Origin: an uncultured Acidobacteriota bacterium
GTDB taxonomy: Bacteria > Acidobacteriota > Terriglobia > Bryobacterales > Bryobacteraceae
Assembly (NCBI GenBank): GCA_902826685.1
Contig: CADEFT010000021.1
Coordinates: 1 to 64,000, forward strand
Direction: 5' to 3'
DNA length: 64,000 nucleotides
Shown: piece after piece, positions 51,992-61,767 of the stretch
How the letters are laid out: the number at the start of each line of letters is the position of its first letter
How positions within the stretch are numbered: position 1 is the first letter of the stretch
Translations under genes and position numbers: made by a program
Notes under the pieces: model-generated
The model's database searches: none
The model's input: only the letters and a program-made list of their open reading frames with translations
What the model was told of the DNA's origin: nothing

Positions 51992-54900
51992 TCAGAACCA
52001 GAATTTCAGCCCGAGCTGAAACGTGCGCGGAAGCCGCGCGCTGGTCACCCTGGCAAATGCCGGCGTGCCGAAGGCGCCGCCGGGTGCGTTGAAATTCGAC
52101 CGGTTCAGCGCGTTGAACAAGTCGCCGCGCAGCTCAAACTTCGTCGTCTCGCGCAGCGGTACCGGGAAGATGCGAATCAACGATACGTCCACGTTCGCCA
52201 GGCCCGGGCCCTGCACGTCGGGGAACTTCGCGCTGGTGCCCAGCGTCATCGGCGCGGGCGCCTGAAACGCCGCCGTGTTGAACCAGCGGTCGATGGTGCG
52301 GCCGTCCTGTTCCAGCACGGGATTCGACACCAGGTTCGGCCGGAACTGCCGGTTGAACGTGCGCGCCGTATTGGCCGCTTGCGTGATCCAAACCTGGTCG
52401 CCGCTTTGCAGCGACAGGATGCTTGAAAGCTGCCACCCGCCCGCAATCCATGCCCCGGGTCCCGATTGCATCCACTGTCTTCCCTTACCGAACGGAACGT
52501 CCCACACCGCCGCGCTCACGAAACGATGCGGATAGTGCGATTGGCTCAAGCCCCGTTCCAGGCGCAGGTTGTAGGGATCCATCGGGAACATCGAAGAAAA
52601 GTTGTCTTCGTTGTAATCGAGGAACTTCGAAAACGTGTAGGACACCGAAAAGAACAGGCCCTTGCTGTATCTCTTTTCCATGCCCAACTGCAGCGCGTTG
52701 TAGCTGGAATTCTGCAACTCGCAATGGCAGGTGATGAAGCCGTAATCGGGATAGGGCCGCATGGCCTGTGTGCCCGTGCCCGCCCGCTGCACGTCCTCAA
52801 TGCGAATCACGTTGAAATCCTGATTGAGCAGCAGGTGCCGGCCCACGCTGCCCGAATACGATCCCTGCAGAAGCATGCCCGCCCATTCCTGCTGAATGTC
52901 GAAGTTCCATTGCTGGAAGCTTCCCGTCTTGGCGCGTTCGATTTTCGTGTCGATGGCGAAGCCCTTGCCGTCCACGCTCGGCACAATCGGCGGCGTGCGC
53001 GAAAGCACTGCCGCCGGATTCAAGCCGTCGCTCTGCAGTCCCAGCCGCTGATCGGCGGGGAAGCGCGCAAACGCCGACGTCGCCCGTCCGGTCAGCGGCG
53101 TATAGAAGATGCCGTAGTGCGACCGGATCACGGTGCCTTTCAGCCTCGACGGCCGCCACGCGAAGCCGATGCGAGGACCCAGATTCACGCGGTCGGTGAA
53201 CTGAATGAAATCGCGGTTCAGTTCATTCATCGTCAACGGGCGGCCCCTGGCCAGATCGAAATTCGAGCCCTGCCGGCGGATCTCGCGCGGCTGCTGCTCC
53301 ACATCCTGCCGCAGGCCCAGATTCAACGTCAGGTTCGGCGTAATCTTCCAGTCGTCCTGCACAAAGGCGCCGAAATACAGCGACCGGTAGTAGAAGCGCC
53401 CGCGTAGCGTGCTGTTGTTGAACGTATCGGCGTGGCCCAGCGCCAGGCTCGCAACCGGATGCCCGGTGCGTCCCGCATTGGCCGGATCCGCCGTTTGAAC
53501 GGGACTGAACGTGTACTCGCCGGTGAACTGCAGTTGCAGATCGTTGATGGGAAACGTGCGGAAATCGGCGCCGGCCTTGAGGATGTGCTTGCCGCGCACG
53601 AACGTCACGATGTCCTGAAATTGCGCCGTATTCTCCACCGGAAAGAAGGCCGCCGAATCGCCCAGCCCTTCAAACCCGGGCATCGTGAACCGCGGCAGAC
53701 CCACGATGTTGAGATTGGGAATGCCCAGATCCCCAAACGTGTTCTCGCTCAGCAGGCGCTCATTCAATCCGCGAAACGCCGAAAGCCGCGCATCGTTAAT
53801 CGTGGTGGGCGTCAGCGTGCGCGTCCAGGAAAGAGCGCCGGTCAGATAGCGGTTGAAATTCGCCCGCGAGCCACCCGACTCCGACCCAGAAAACGGCCGC
53901 GCCACATCGGAGTACTGATGATCCCAGGAGTAGCGCCCGAACACCAGGTCGCGATTGGAGGCGCGCCAGTCCACACGCACGTCGAATTTGTTGAAATCGG
54001 TGCCGCGCGGCACCAGGCGCTGGAAATTCTGCGCCACCCCCGGCAGGTTCGGATCCGGATAGATGCCGAAGATCCGCCCGGAAGGCGCATCGAAACGCGC
54101 CGTGGGAATGCGATTGTTCGGGAACGGGTCCCGCACCGTGCGTCCGCCTTCCAGCCGCTGCGTGGCCGGATCGAAAATCTGGTTCAGGCCCGCGAAGTCG
54201 CCCGCCTTCATCGCCACCGTCGGCAGCGTGCGGTTGAACAGGCTTTCCTCGGCCTGGCGGAAGCTCTCGAAATCGCCGAAGAAAAAGAGCCGGTCCTTCA
54301 CGATGGGGCCGCCGATCATGCCGCCAAACTGATTCTGAATCAGCTTGGGCGCCGTGGCCGAAAAGAAGTTGCGCGCGTTGATGCTGTTGTTGCGGTGGAA
54401 CTCGAACAGGTTGCCGTTGAACCGGTTCGTTCCCGATTTCAGCGTCGCATTCACCACGCCGCCTACCGCGCGGCCAAACTCGGCCGAAAGCCCGCTGGTT
54501 TGCACTTTGAATTCCTGAATGGCGTCGAGGTTCGGCTGCGTGAACACCTGGCCGCGGCGCGGCGTCGTGATCGATCCGCCATCCAGCACAAACTCACCGG
54601 TACGGGCGCGTCCGCCGCTTAGCCGCGGCTGCTCGTCGTCGCCGCGTTGGGAAACCCCGGGCGTCAGCAGCACCAGTTCGAAGGCGTTCCGTCCGCGCAG
54701 GGGAAGCTGCTTGATGCTGTTCTCTTCAATCACGCGGCCGATGGTGTTGCTCTCGCTCTCCACCAGCGAAACGGTGCCGGTCACCTCTACCGACTCACTA
54801 ACCTGTCCCACCTTCAATGCGAAATCGGCGCGCACGCGATCTTCCACCCGCACCGGCACATTCCGCTGCACAGACTTCGAGAAGCCCGCCGCCTCCACTT

Positions 54901-55135
54901 CCACGTCGTAGGTTCCCGGCCGCAATTCGCCCAGCAGGAAAAGGCCGGCCGAGTTGCTCTGCGATTCCGTCACCACTCCGGTGGCCGTGTTGCGCGCCGT
55001 GATGCGGGCATTCGGAATGACGCCGCCGCTCTCGTCCCGGATCGTGCCCTGAATGGCGCCGAAGATCACCTGCGCCAGCGCCGCCGCTCCGCACAGAACG
55101 GCCAGACTCAAAACGGAGAGTTGTAAGCGATTCAT
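51992..55135 (-). CDS. TonB-dependent receptor with N-terminal carboxypeptidase-regulatory-like domain (Oar-like)
   Basis: This 1047-residue outer-membrane receptor has a signal peptide (residues 1-21), a carboxypeptidase-regulatory-like domain at about 24-105 (GAIQGTIRDESGGVIPNARI), a plug domain at about 115-230 (LPLRGRNAFELVLLTPGV) and a long beta-barrel ending in an aromatic residue (FQLGLKFWF). Such receptors import large molecules or are involved in outer membrane functions using TonB energy; no TonB/ExbB genes are in the window. The substrate is unknown. It is divergent from the symporter gene. Confidence 0.93.
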   Translation of the reverse strand: MNRLQLSVLSLAVLCGAAALAQVIFGAIQGTIRDESGGVIPNARITARNTATGVVTESQSNSAGLFLLGELRPGTYDVEVEAAGFSKSVQRNVPVRVEDRVRADFALKVGQVSESVEVTGTVSLVESESNTIGRVIEENSIKQLPLRGRNAFELVLLTPGVSQRGDDEQPRLSGGRARTGEFVLDGGSITTPRRGQVFTQPNLDAIQEFKVQTSGLSAEFGRAVGGVVNATLKSGTNRFNGNLFEFHRNNSINARNFFSATAPKLIQNQFGGMIGGPIVKDRLFFFGDFESFRQAEESLFNRTLPTVAMKAGDFAGLNQIFDPATQRLEGGRTVRDPFPNNRIPTARFDAPSGRIFGIYPDPNLPGVAQNFQRLVPRGTDFNKFDVRVDWRASNRDLVFGRYSWDHQYSDVARPFSGSESGGSRANFNRYLTGALSWTRTLTPTTINDARLSAFRGLNERLLSENTFGDLGIPNLNIVGLPRFTMPGFEGLGDSAAFFPVENTAQFQDIVTFVRGKHILKAGADFRTFPINDLQLQFTGEYTFSPVQTADPANAGRTGHPVASLALGHADTFNNSTLRGRFYYRSLYFGAFVQDDWKITPNLTLNLGLRQDVEQQPREIRRQGSNFDLARGRPLTMNELNRDFIQFTDRVNLGPRIGFAWRPSRLKGTVIRSHYGIFYTPLTGRATSAFARFPADQRLGLQSDGLNPAAVLSRTPPIVPSVDGKGFAIDTKIERAKTGSFQQWNFDIQQEWAGMLLQGSYSGSVGRHLLLNQDFNVIRIEDVQRAGTGTQAMRPYPDYGFITCHCELQNSSYNALQLGMEKRYSKGLFFSVSYTFSKFLDYNEDNFSSMFPMDPYNLRLERGLSQSHYPHRFVSAAVWDVPFGKGRQWMQSGPGAWIAGGWQLSSILSLQSGDQVWITQAANTARTFNRQFRPNLVSNPVLEQDGRTIDRWFNTAAFQAPAPMTLGTSAKFPDVQGPGLANVDVSLIRIFPVPLRETTKFELRGDLFNALNRSNFNAPGGAFGTPAFARVTSARLPRTFQLGLKFWF

Positions 55136-55197
55136 GAAAACCCTCCGTGAGTATATACCTCCTACAATGGATCAATCGCCGAAAGTGCCCACCACCC

Positions 55198-56976
55198 ATG
55201 CAACTCACCGCGCTTGATTGGATCGTCGTCGCTCTCTACTTTCTCTTCAACCTCGCCATCGGCTGGTACTACAAGGCGCGTGCCGGGAAGAGCGTCAGCG
55301 AGTTCTTCCTCAGCGGGCGCGATGTTCCGTGGTGGCTGGCCGGTACGTCGATGGTGGCCACCACCTTCGCCGCCGATACGCCACTCGCTGTCACCGGCAT
55401 GGTCGCCAAGTACGGCATCGCCGGCAACTGGCTCTGGTGGAACTTCGTCGCCAGCGGCATGATGACGGTCTTTTTCTACGCGCGCCTCTGGCGCCGGTCC
55501 GGCGTCATGACCGACATGGAATTCTGCGAGATCCGCTATTCCGGCAAGCCGGCGGCCGCGCTGCGCCAGTTCCGCGCCCTTTACCTCGCCATTCCCATCA
55601 ACTGCATCGTGCTCGGCTGGGTCAATCTCGCGATGGTGAAGATCCTCATGCTGGTGCTCGGCATCGGCAAGGCCGAAGCGCTCATCGTGGTCATGGGACT
55701 GATCGCTATCACCTCCTATATTTCGATGCTTTCCGGACTCTGGGGCGTGCTGGTGACCGACGTTTTTCAGTTCATCGTCAAGATGGGCATGGTGATCGTA
55801 CTTGCCGTTTCGGCGGTGAACGCCGTAGGCGGAATGGATGCGCTGCTTGAGAAAGTCGCCGCCATCGACAAGGCGCGAGGCATCGCTTCGGGCGCCGCCG
55901 GCTCCGCTCTCAGCTTCGTCCCCGATCTCAACAGTGCCTGGATGCCGATGATCACCTTCCTGGTCTACATCTCGCTCAACTGGTGGGCCACCTGGTATCC
56001 CGGCGCCGAACCGGGCGGCGGCGGCTACGTCGCCCAGCGCATGCTGTGCGCCAAGGATGAACGCCATTCCCTGCTCGCCACACTCTGGTTCAACATCGCT
56101 CATTACGCCATCCGCCCCTGGCCCTGGATTCTCACCGGCCTTGCTTCTCTTGTGCTCTATCCGAACCTGGCCGACCCGGAAACCGGCTACGTCAAGGTGA
56201 TGATCGACCATCTGCCGCCGTCGCTGCGCGGACTGATGGTCGCCGCTTTCGCCGCCGCCTACATGTCCACCATCGCCACGCAACTGAACTGGGGTGCCAG
56301 CTACCTTGTGAACGACGTTTATCATCGCTTCTACCGCCCCGACGCGAGCGACCGGTCGCTGGTGCGCGTTTCGCAACTCGCCACCGTCGCGCTTAGCATC
56401 GTCTCCGCGGTCGTCACCTTCTATATGGACTCCATCGCCGGAGCGTGGAAGCTGCTCATCGTCACCGGCGCCGGAACCGGCGGCGTGCTGCTGCTGCGCT
56501 GGTACTGGTGGCGCGTCAACGCGTGGAGCGAGATCGCCGCCATGATCACCGCCTTCATCACCTCGCTCTATCTGCAGACGGTATCCCACCTCGATAGCGA
56601 CAAGCCCGTCGATTTCGCCTGGATCATGATTCTCACCGTCGGCATCACCACCGCCGTCTGGCTCGCCGTTACGCTGATGACAAGGCCCGAATCGATGGAT
56701 GTGCTGGTAAGCTTCTACCGCCGCACGCGGCCTTCCATGGGATGGGGGCCGGTGGCGGCGATGGCGCCAGAAGTCCGCCCCACCCGCGAGTTCTTCACCA
56801 ACCTGCTCGATTGGATCTGCGGCTGCGTGATGATCTACGGCGTCCTGTTCGGGACCGGCAAACTGCTTTTGAAGGAATACGCGCTGGGCGCCGGATTACT
56901 CGCGCTCGGTTTGGCAGGCGGCGCCGTCATTTACTGGCATCTTTCCCGCCGCGGCTGGGATACGGTGGTCGATTAG
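55198..56976 (+). CDS. Sodium:solute symporter family protein (SSS)
   Basis: This 592-residue membrane transporter has the typical SSS beginning (LTALDWIVVALYFLFNLAIG, then SVSEFFLSGRDVPWWLAG) and TLW/ISLNWWATWYPGAEPGGGG in the middle. It has around 13-15 membrane helices. The solute is unknown; neighbouring outer-membrane receptor and GT-C protein do not settle it. The ATG at 55198 is chosen. The 3' end overlaps the convergent GT-C gene by 50 nt. Confidence 0.9.
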   Translation: MQLTALDWIVVALYFLFNLAIGWYYKARAGKSVSEFFLSGRDVPWWLAGTSMVATTFAADTPLAVTGMVAKYGIAGNWLWWNFVASGMMTVFFYARLWRRSGVMTDMEFCEIRYSGKPAAALRQFRALYLAIPINCIVLGWVNLAMVKILMLVLGIGKAEALIVVMGLIAITSYISMLSGLWGVLVTDVFQFIVKMGMVIVLAVSAVNAVGGMDALLEKVAAIDKARGIASGAAGSALSFVPDLNSAWMPMITFLVYISLNWWATWYPGAEPGGGGYVAQRMLCAKDERHSLLATLWFNIAHYAIRPWPWILTGLASLVLYPNLADPETGYVKVMIDHLPPSLRGLMVAAFAAAYMSTIATQLNWGASYLVNDVYHRFYRPDASDRSLVRVSQLATVALSIVSAVVTFYMDSIAGAWKLLIVTGAGTGGVLLLRWYWWRVNAWSEIAAMITAFITSLYLQTVSHLDSDKPVDFAWIMILTVGITTAVWLAVTLMTRPESMDVLVSFYRRTRPSMGWGPVAAMAPEVRPTREFFTNLLDWICGCVMIYGVLFGTGKLLLKEYALGAGLLALGLAGGAVIYWHLSRRGWDTVVD

Positions 56977-58411
56977 CGCCCACCGCGAGCGCGACGCCTG
57001 ACAGGGGATGCTGGTACCGGATCTCCAGCCCTCGCCGCGCCACCAGTTTCCGGTCCTGCGCCGCCAACAGGTAGATGTCGCCGCTGGCGATTGAATCCAC
57101 CGGTGCCGGAGGAATCTCCACCCAATCGAGCCTGTAACGGCCCGCGTAGAAACGGGCCGTGTGATCAAGGTAAGCGGAAGTGGCCAGCAGCCGTTTCGAT
57201 CCATCGACGGGCCGCAGCGCGGCCACGTGCTTCATGATTTCCTTGGTGCCCGCGTCGGCGATCCATTCGTCATAGAACCGGACGTTGAAACTTGTAAGAA
57301 AACTGATCAGAACCACGCCCGCCAGCCCCAGGCCCACGGCTTGGATACGCGTCCACACCGCCACGGCCAGCAGCGTCACCAGCGGCACCAGGTAGAGCCC
57401 CGTACGCCGCTGAGGGTAAGGTACGCCGAGCCGCCAATGCAGAATCGCGAAGGCCGCCAGGCACCACAACAGGACCAGTCCGCCGGTGAGCATCAGCGCG
57501 TCGCCGGACGCCAAACGTTCCCGCCTCCGCAGCCAACGCCATCCTAGTGCCAACGCCACACCGCCGATAGCCGCCAGCAGGGCCGGGAAAACCACCCATG
57601 CCATTCCCTCGGACAGCATAAGCGGAATCGACCTGTTCTCACGCCAGAAAATCCCATGCCCGAAATTCAACAGGCTGGTGGCCGCATCCACCGCGCCCAC
57701 ATAAAAATTTTCCCGGTTAGCGGGCAACAACGGCAGCAGCAGAATGGAAACGGCCACCACCACGAACGGAATGAGGAGGTGATCCACCATGCGGTTGGCG
57801 CGATGCCGTACCTGGTTCCAATCGCCATCGCGCGCGGCCGGCAGCAAACGCAACAGCGCGAAGGTCAGCATCAAAGCGGTACATGGCACCAGCGCTGTCA
57901 GGTTCGCGGCCACGGCCAGCGCCATCGACAGGCCGGCCACCGGCAGCCGCCAGCGCGACGGTCCCCGCCACGCCTCCCTCATCAGCAACGCCAGCGCCGC
58001 CAGAAACAGCGCCATCGCCATTCCGTACCCGCGCGCGATCGAACAATAGTCGAGCGTGAGCGGATTCAATGCCATCAGCGCCACCGAAAGCAGCATGCGC
58101 CGGCCGTCGCCGAACGCATCGCGCGACAGCCGCAGCGCGAGCCAAAAAAACAGGAAGCCGCCCAGCAGGCTCGGCAGCCGCAGCGAGAGTTCGCTCACTC
58201 CGAACCACCGCGTCGTCACCTTGCACAGCAGCGTGTGCACCACATGGTCGTTGGCGTCGTAGCTTTCCCATAACTCCGGAATGGGAGCCACCACGGAACG
58301 GTTATAGGTGAACGCTTCGTCGGTGGTCAGCGATTGCGTGGCCGCCCGGTAGACGTTTACAATCGCCAGGAACGCCAGCAGCCACCGGGCAAGCGTGAGG
58401 GGTCGGCGCAC
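56927..58411 (-). CDS. GT-C-type membrane glycosyltransferase (PMT/GT39-like)
   Basis: This 494-residue protein has about ten membrane helices and the acidic motif of GT-C enzymes in the first periplasmic loop, TTDEAFTY with Asp31-Glu32. Such enzymes use a lipid-linked sugar and act on the periplasmic side of the membrane. The C-terminal part (about residues 380-494) is soluble and has a domain end with LVARRGLEIRYQHP. The acceptor cannot be named. It overlaps the symporter gene tail-to-tail by 50 nt and is divergent from the cyclase-family gene with 27 nt between. Confidence 0.82.
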   Translation of the reverse strand: MRRPLTLARWLLAFLAIVNVYRAATQSLTTDEAFTYNRSVVAPIPELWESYDANDHVVHTLLCKVTTRWFGVSELSLRLPSLLGGFLFFWLALRLSRDAFGDGRRMLLSVALMALNPLTLDYCSIARGYGMAMALFLAALALLMREAWRGPSRWRLPVAGLSMALAVAANLTALVPCTALMLTFALLRLLPAARDGDWNQVRHRANRMVDHLLIPFVVVAVSILLLPLLPANRENFYVGAVDAATSLLNFGHGIFWRENRSIPLMLSEGMAWVVFPALLAAIGGVALALGWRWLRRRERLASGDALMLTGGLVLLWCLAAFAILHWRLGVPYPQRRTGLYLVPLVTLLAVAVWTRIQAVGLGLAGVVLISFLTSFNVRFYDEWIADAGTKEIMKHVAALRPVDGSKRLLATSAYLDHTARFYAGRYRLDWVEIPPAPVDSIASGDIYLLAAQDRKLVARRGLEIRYQHPLSGVALAVGANRPPYPSRGGKDASK

Positions 58412-58438
58412 ATTTCAATTTACTGGAGCGGGGAAAGG

Positions 58439-59044
58439 ATGTCCAAAATTTACATCGATATCACCGCGCCGCTTGCATCCGGCATGCCGCAATGGCCCGG
58501 CGATCCGGTGCTGGAATCGTGGCTCGTCTCCGCTCTGGCCTCGGGCGATGAGGCCGATGTCACCGCGCTGCGGCTCTCGGCTCACACAGGCACGCACGTC
58601 GATGCGCCGTCTCACTACCTGGCGGGTGCGGCGGCCGTCGATCGTCTGCCGCTCGATGCGCTCATCGGCCCGGCCGAGGTCATCGAAGTGGCTGGACCCA
58701 TGGTCACCGCCGCCGATGTGGCGAAAGCCACGCTGCCTCGGGTCCTGTTCCGCACCGCGAACTCGGCGCGCGAATGGTGGCGGCTTCCTTTTCGCGCCGA
58801 TGCGGTAGCGCTGGATGAGTCCGCGGCACAACAACTTGTGGAAAAACGCATCGCCGCCGCTGGAATCGACTACCTTTCCATCGGAAACGCTCAGGTTCAC
58901 CGTATTCTGCTCGGTGCCGGTATCGTCGTAATCGAGGGTCTGTGCTTGAATAGTGTAAGACCGGGGGAATACGGACTGATCTGCCTGCCTCTCAAATTAG
59001 AAGCCGCCGACGGCGCCCCGGCGCGTGTACTCATACATCGATAA
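58439..59044 (+). CDS. Cyclase-family (kynurenine formamidase-like) metal hydrolase
   Basis: This 201-residue cytoplasmic enzyme has the cyclase-family metal motif HTGTHVDAPSHY at residues 49-60 (His49, His53, Asp55 and His59), with the DITAPLASGMPQWPGDP opening that is usual in this family. Known members hydrolyse formylkynurenine, isatin or cyclic amide/ester substrates; no pathway partner decides. It lies 5 nt upstream of the flavoprotein gene and probably forms a unit with it. GGAGCGGGGAAAGG precedes the ATG. Confidence 0.87.
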   Translation: MSKIYIDITAPLASGMPQWPGDPVLESWLVSALASGDEADVTALRLSAHTGTHVDAPSHYLAGAAAVDRLPLDALIGPAEVIEVAGPMVTAADVAKATLPRVLFRTANSAREWWRLPFRADAVALDESAAQQLVEKRIAAAGIDYLSIGNAQVHRILLGAGIVVIEGLCLNSVRPGEYGLICLPLKLEAADGAPARVLIHR

Positions 59045-59049
59045 ATCCT

Positions 59050-59886
59050 ATGGATCGCTCTGATTGCATCGTCATCGGCCTGAGCGTCGCCGGCACCGCC
59101 GCGGCGCTCAAACTGGCCGACTCCGGCAAGAACGTCACCCTGGTGGAAGCGCCCAACGAGATTCCGATGCGCGCGCGTCCCTTCATCTGGGACACGCCGC
59201 TGAGCAAGGAGGATCGCACGGGAGCCGACTTCGAAGCGCTCGCCGAGCGCGCTCTGAAAACCGCCGGTGTGCATGTCATCCGGGATCTGGAATCGCAATC
59301 CATTTCCTCTGGCGACCGGGAAACCACCATGCGGCTCCGCCTGCTCGATACCGGAGCCGAATTCGAGATCGCCGCCGGGCGCGTCATCTATGCCTCCGAT
59401 GGCGCCTGGAACGCCGTCGGAATGCCGGCCGCCGCGGTGGAACTGATCGGCAAAGGTGTCAGCGCCAGCGCCTGGGTGGACTCGACGTTCTATATCGGCA
59501 AGACCGCCGCCATTATCGGCGCGGGCGACTTCGCTTTCGAGCAACTCTACTGGGCCGGCCAGTGTGTTTCCGATCTGTGGTGGCTTTGCACCGAGCCTCG
59601 CTCACTCATCCTGGAGGACTTGGCCAGCCGCGTGGAACTGCCGGTCACGCCCAAACTGCGCACGTCCTGCACTGTGAAGACGCTGCGGCGCGAAGCCGGA
59701 GGCATGGTCCATATCGGGCTCGAGGACGGCGAGAAAGTAGCCGTTCACGGTGCTTTCTTTACGCTGCCGCCCTATCACTCGATTTCAAAAGGGGTCATGG
59801 TCGCCGGCAGTCCCGCGGGCGTGTCCTGGACCCACTATGCGGGCGCCTGGAAAAGCGGCTTAAACGCCGCCGGCGCCGCGCTCTAA
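59050..59886 (+). CDS. NAD(P)/FAD-dependent oxidoreductase, thioredoxin-reductase-like, lacking CxxC
   Basis: This 278-residue protein has two nucleotide-binding folds: CIVIGLSVAGTAAAL at the N-terminus (a GxSxAG variant of the FAD motif) and AAIIGAGDFAFEQL in the middle. The pattern resembles the thioredoxin-reductase-like group, but the redox CxxC pair is missing and the protein is somewhat shorter than usual. Such proteins may reduce a small molecule or another protein rather than thioredoxin. It is next to the cyclase-family hydrolase and overlaps, by the stop codon, the convergent lipoprotein gene. Confidence 0.78.
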   Translation: MDRSDCIVIGLSVAGTAAALKLADSGKNVTLVEAPNEIPMRARPFIWDTPLSKEDRTGADFEALAERALKTAGVHVIRDLESQSISSGDRETTMRLRLLDTGAEFEIAAGRVIYASDGAWNAVGMPAAAVELIGKGVSASAWVDSTFYIGKTAAIIGAGDFAFEQLYWAGQCVSDLWWLCTEPRSLILEDLASRVELPVTPKLRTSCTVKTLRREAGGMVHIGLEDGEKVAVHGAFFTLPPYHSISKGVMVAGSPAGVSWTHYAGAWKSGLNAAGAAL

Positions 59887-61151
59887 TTGACGACTGGACG
59901 CAGCAGCTTGGCCTTCACCGCGCCGACCCGCTGCACCTCGGGAGGAACCGCCGAAGGCGCCAGCGTCTGCGGCGTGCGCACCGCCAGCAACAGATGCGTC
60001 GGGCGGCGCCCGGTTCCGTAGCCCAGGTTGAATCCCAGTGGCTTCACTTTGTCCTTTTCGGCGAACGCCAGTTCGAGCTCCGGCTGGTGCTCGCGCAAAA
60101 ACGGCCGGTCCGGACGGCTGTACTGGCCGAAAAGGCTGGTCTTCCAATTGGCGCGCGTCAGCAATTTGTAGGGCACGCCCGTGTCGTCTTCGAGAATCAG
60201 GTTGCTGTTTTCCAGAATGAACGTGCGCGCGTCCGCACACATCTTCCAGTGCAGCAGGAACGACGCCGACTTCACCAGCGTATCGGGCTTGCCTAAACTC
60301 TTGAGGAACGCCTGAAACGGCCGGTTTGAGCCGAACTTCGCCATGTCGGTCGAGAAGTAGTAGATCCGCCGAATCTTATTCTCGCCCGCGCGGTGATAGC
60401 TGACTTCCACGCCTTTATGTTTGTGCGGCTTGCCGTTTGCGCTCACTTGCTTTGACTCGTCTTCCGACTTCGGCTCACCGCTGGCGTCAAGCTGAATGAA
60501 TCGCACCCCATCGAGTTCATGACCGGTGCGCACCAGCAGTAAAGAGATCATCGGCAGCAAACCGTCGGCTACCTTGCCGCGGAACTGCTTATCCATTTCG
60601 CTGGTCACAAAAAACGTCCGCTTGTAGAGCGAGGCGATGCCGACGCGCCAGCCGTTCAATTCGTCCTCGATCAATGCACCCGGGAAATCGGAAACTTCCG
60701 GCAGCGAGCCAACCGGCTCAAGCCCCACCATCACGTTCACCTTGCTTTCCGGGAAGAACGTCGTGAGATACAAAACGTCGGGTCCGGAGAACGGATAGTA
60801 GACGTAGGAACTCTTGGTTTGCGCCAGCACCGGAGCCAGTTCCTGTTTCTGGAAATCGGCCACGGCGGCGATCTGCCTGGTCTTCAACAACTCCCACTTC
60901 TCATTGAATTCCTTGGCGTATGCCTGCCAGGACGCGTTCGCCTCCAGAGCCTCGAACGCTCCGTTCCTGCGTCCCGCAACCCCCGCCAGAAAGCGCGCCG
61001 AATCGTTGGCCGCCGGGCCATCGATGTGATAGGGATACTTCGGCGCCTGGACGGGCTCCACTACCGCCTTCGGTTTCGGCTGTTCGGAACAACCAGCCAA
61101 AGCCAAGAGGGAAATAAACAGAGAAACGGTGTACCGCGGTCGCGATGTCAT
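59883..61151 (-). CDS. Predicted lipoprotein of unknown function
   Basis: I do not recognise a family. The 422-residue protein has a lipoprotein signal with lipobox LAGC (Cys about residue 20-21; SLLALAGCSEQ), so it is a substrate for Lgt and LspA, whose genes are in this window. The mature part is a mix of helix and strand with YVYYPFSGPDVLYLTTFFP as its most distinctive segment and a beta-rich C-terminus. The ATG at 61151 gives a normal signal peptide. It overlaps the flavoprotein stop by 4 nt. Confidence 0.8.
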   Translation of the reverse strand: MTSRPRYTVSLFISLLALAGCSEQPKPKAVVEPVQAPKYPYHIDGPAANDSARFLAGVAGRRNGAFEALEANASWQAYAKEFNEKWELLKTRQIAAVADFQKQELAPVLAQTKSSYVYYPFSGPDVLYLTTFFPESKVNVMVGLEPVGSLPEVSDFPGALIEDELNGWRVGIASLYKRTFFVTSEMDKQFRGKVADGLLPMISLLLVRTGHELDGVRFIQLDASGEPKSEDESKQVSANGKPHKHKGVEVSYHRAGENKIRRIYYFSTDMAKFGSNRPFQAFLKSLGKPDTLVKSASFLLHWKMCADARTFILENSNLILEDDTGVPYKLLTRANWKTSLFGQYSRPDRPFLREHQPELELAFAEKDKVKPLGFNLGYGTGRRPTHLLLAVRTPQTLAPSAVPPEVQRVGAVKAKLLRPVVN

Positions 61152-61271
61152 GGAAAGAACTCTGAGGGGACGCACGATTCATTGAATCGGTGCCTAACTT
61201 TCAAGTCTGACATACGGCCGTTGGGCGCGGCAACAAACGTTTAGGACGGAATAATTAAGGTGCGTTTAGAA

Positions 61272-61562
61272 CTATGCGAGTCCCTTGCGTTTCAGATAGA
61301 CGACCTTCGCAGGCTTGGTCCCTGGCGGCTGCAAAGCCGCCGCCACCGCCTCGGTCCGTTTCTGCCGCTCCACCTGCCCGGCCGAAGCGAGCACGTGCGT
61401 TCCTTCGGTCAGCCGCTCCGCCGCCACGCGGCGCGAGGCCTGCATGACCACGCCGCCGCGCATCCCGGGCCGGGCCGATTCCACGCTCACGATATAGGGA
61501 TACTCTTCTTCGATCCGCGCTTCCCTGGCGCGCACCGCGCTCCAGAATTGGCTCATGTTCAT
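61272..61562 (-). CDS. Small hypothetical protein, third gene of a cassette
   Basis: This 96-residue basic protein is not recognised. It begins MNMSQFWSAVRAREARIEEE and continues with YIVSVESARPGMRGGVVMQA, with a predicted alpha/beta fold and a basic lysine-rich end (YLKRKGLA). It starts 5 nt after the stop of the next small gene and so is the last of three genes read together. It shows no signal peptide or membrane segment. Confidence 0.65.
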   Translation of the reverse strand: MNMSQFWSAVRAREARIEEEYPYIVSVESARPGMRGGVVMQASRRVAAERLTEGTHVLASAGQVERQKRTEAVAAALQPPGTKPAKVVYLKRKGLA

Positions 61563-61567
61563 GCGAT

Positions 61568-61762
61568 CTACTCCCGCTCTTCGAGGATCCGCGAGATTTC
61601 GGCCCTGACCCGGTGCCAGTGCTCCTCCGGCATGCCCGGCCGGATGCTGTCGATGTCGATCCGCTCGCGCCGCGAGCCCTGCTCCTGCTGCACCGCCGCC
61701 CGCAGTTCATCCAGGGACTCGTGGTCCAGACTCTTCAACAGATTCGTGATTTTCTGATTCAT
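61568..61762 (-). CDS. Small hypothetical protein, second gene of a cassette
   Basis: This 64-residue helical, acidic protein is not recognised (MNQKITNLLKSLDHESLDE, later HRVRAEISRILEERE). It lies 5 nt from both neighbours in a compact three-gene unit. No metal, DNA-binding or membrane signature is visible. Its size and close spacing resemble small accessory proteins of phage or toxin modules, which is only an analogy. Confidence 0.65.
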   Translation of the reverse strand: MNQKITNLLKSLDHESLDELRAAVQQEQGSRRERIDIDSIRPGMPEEHWHRVRAEISRILEERE

Positions 61763-61767
61763 CCCCG

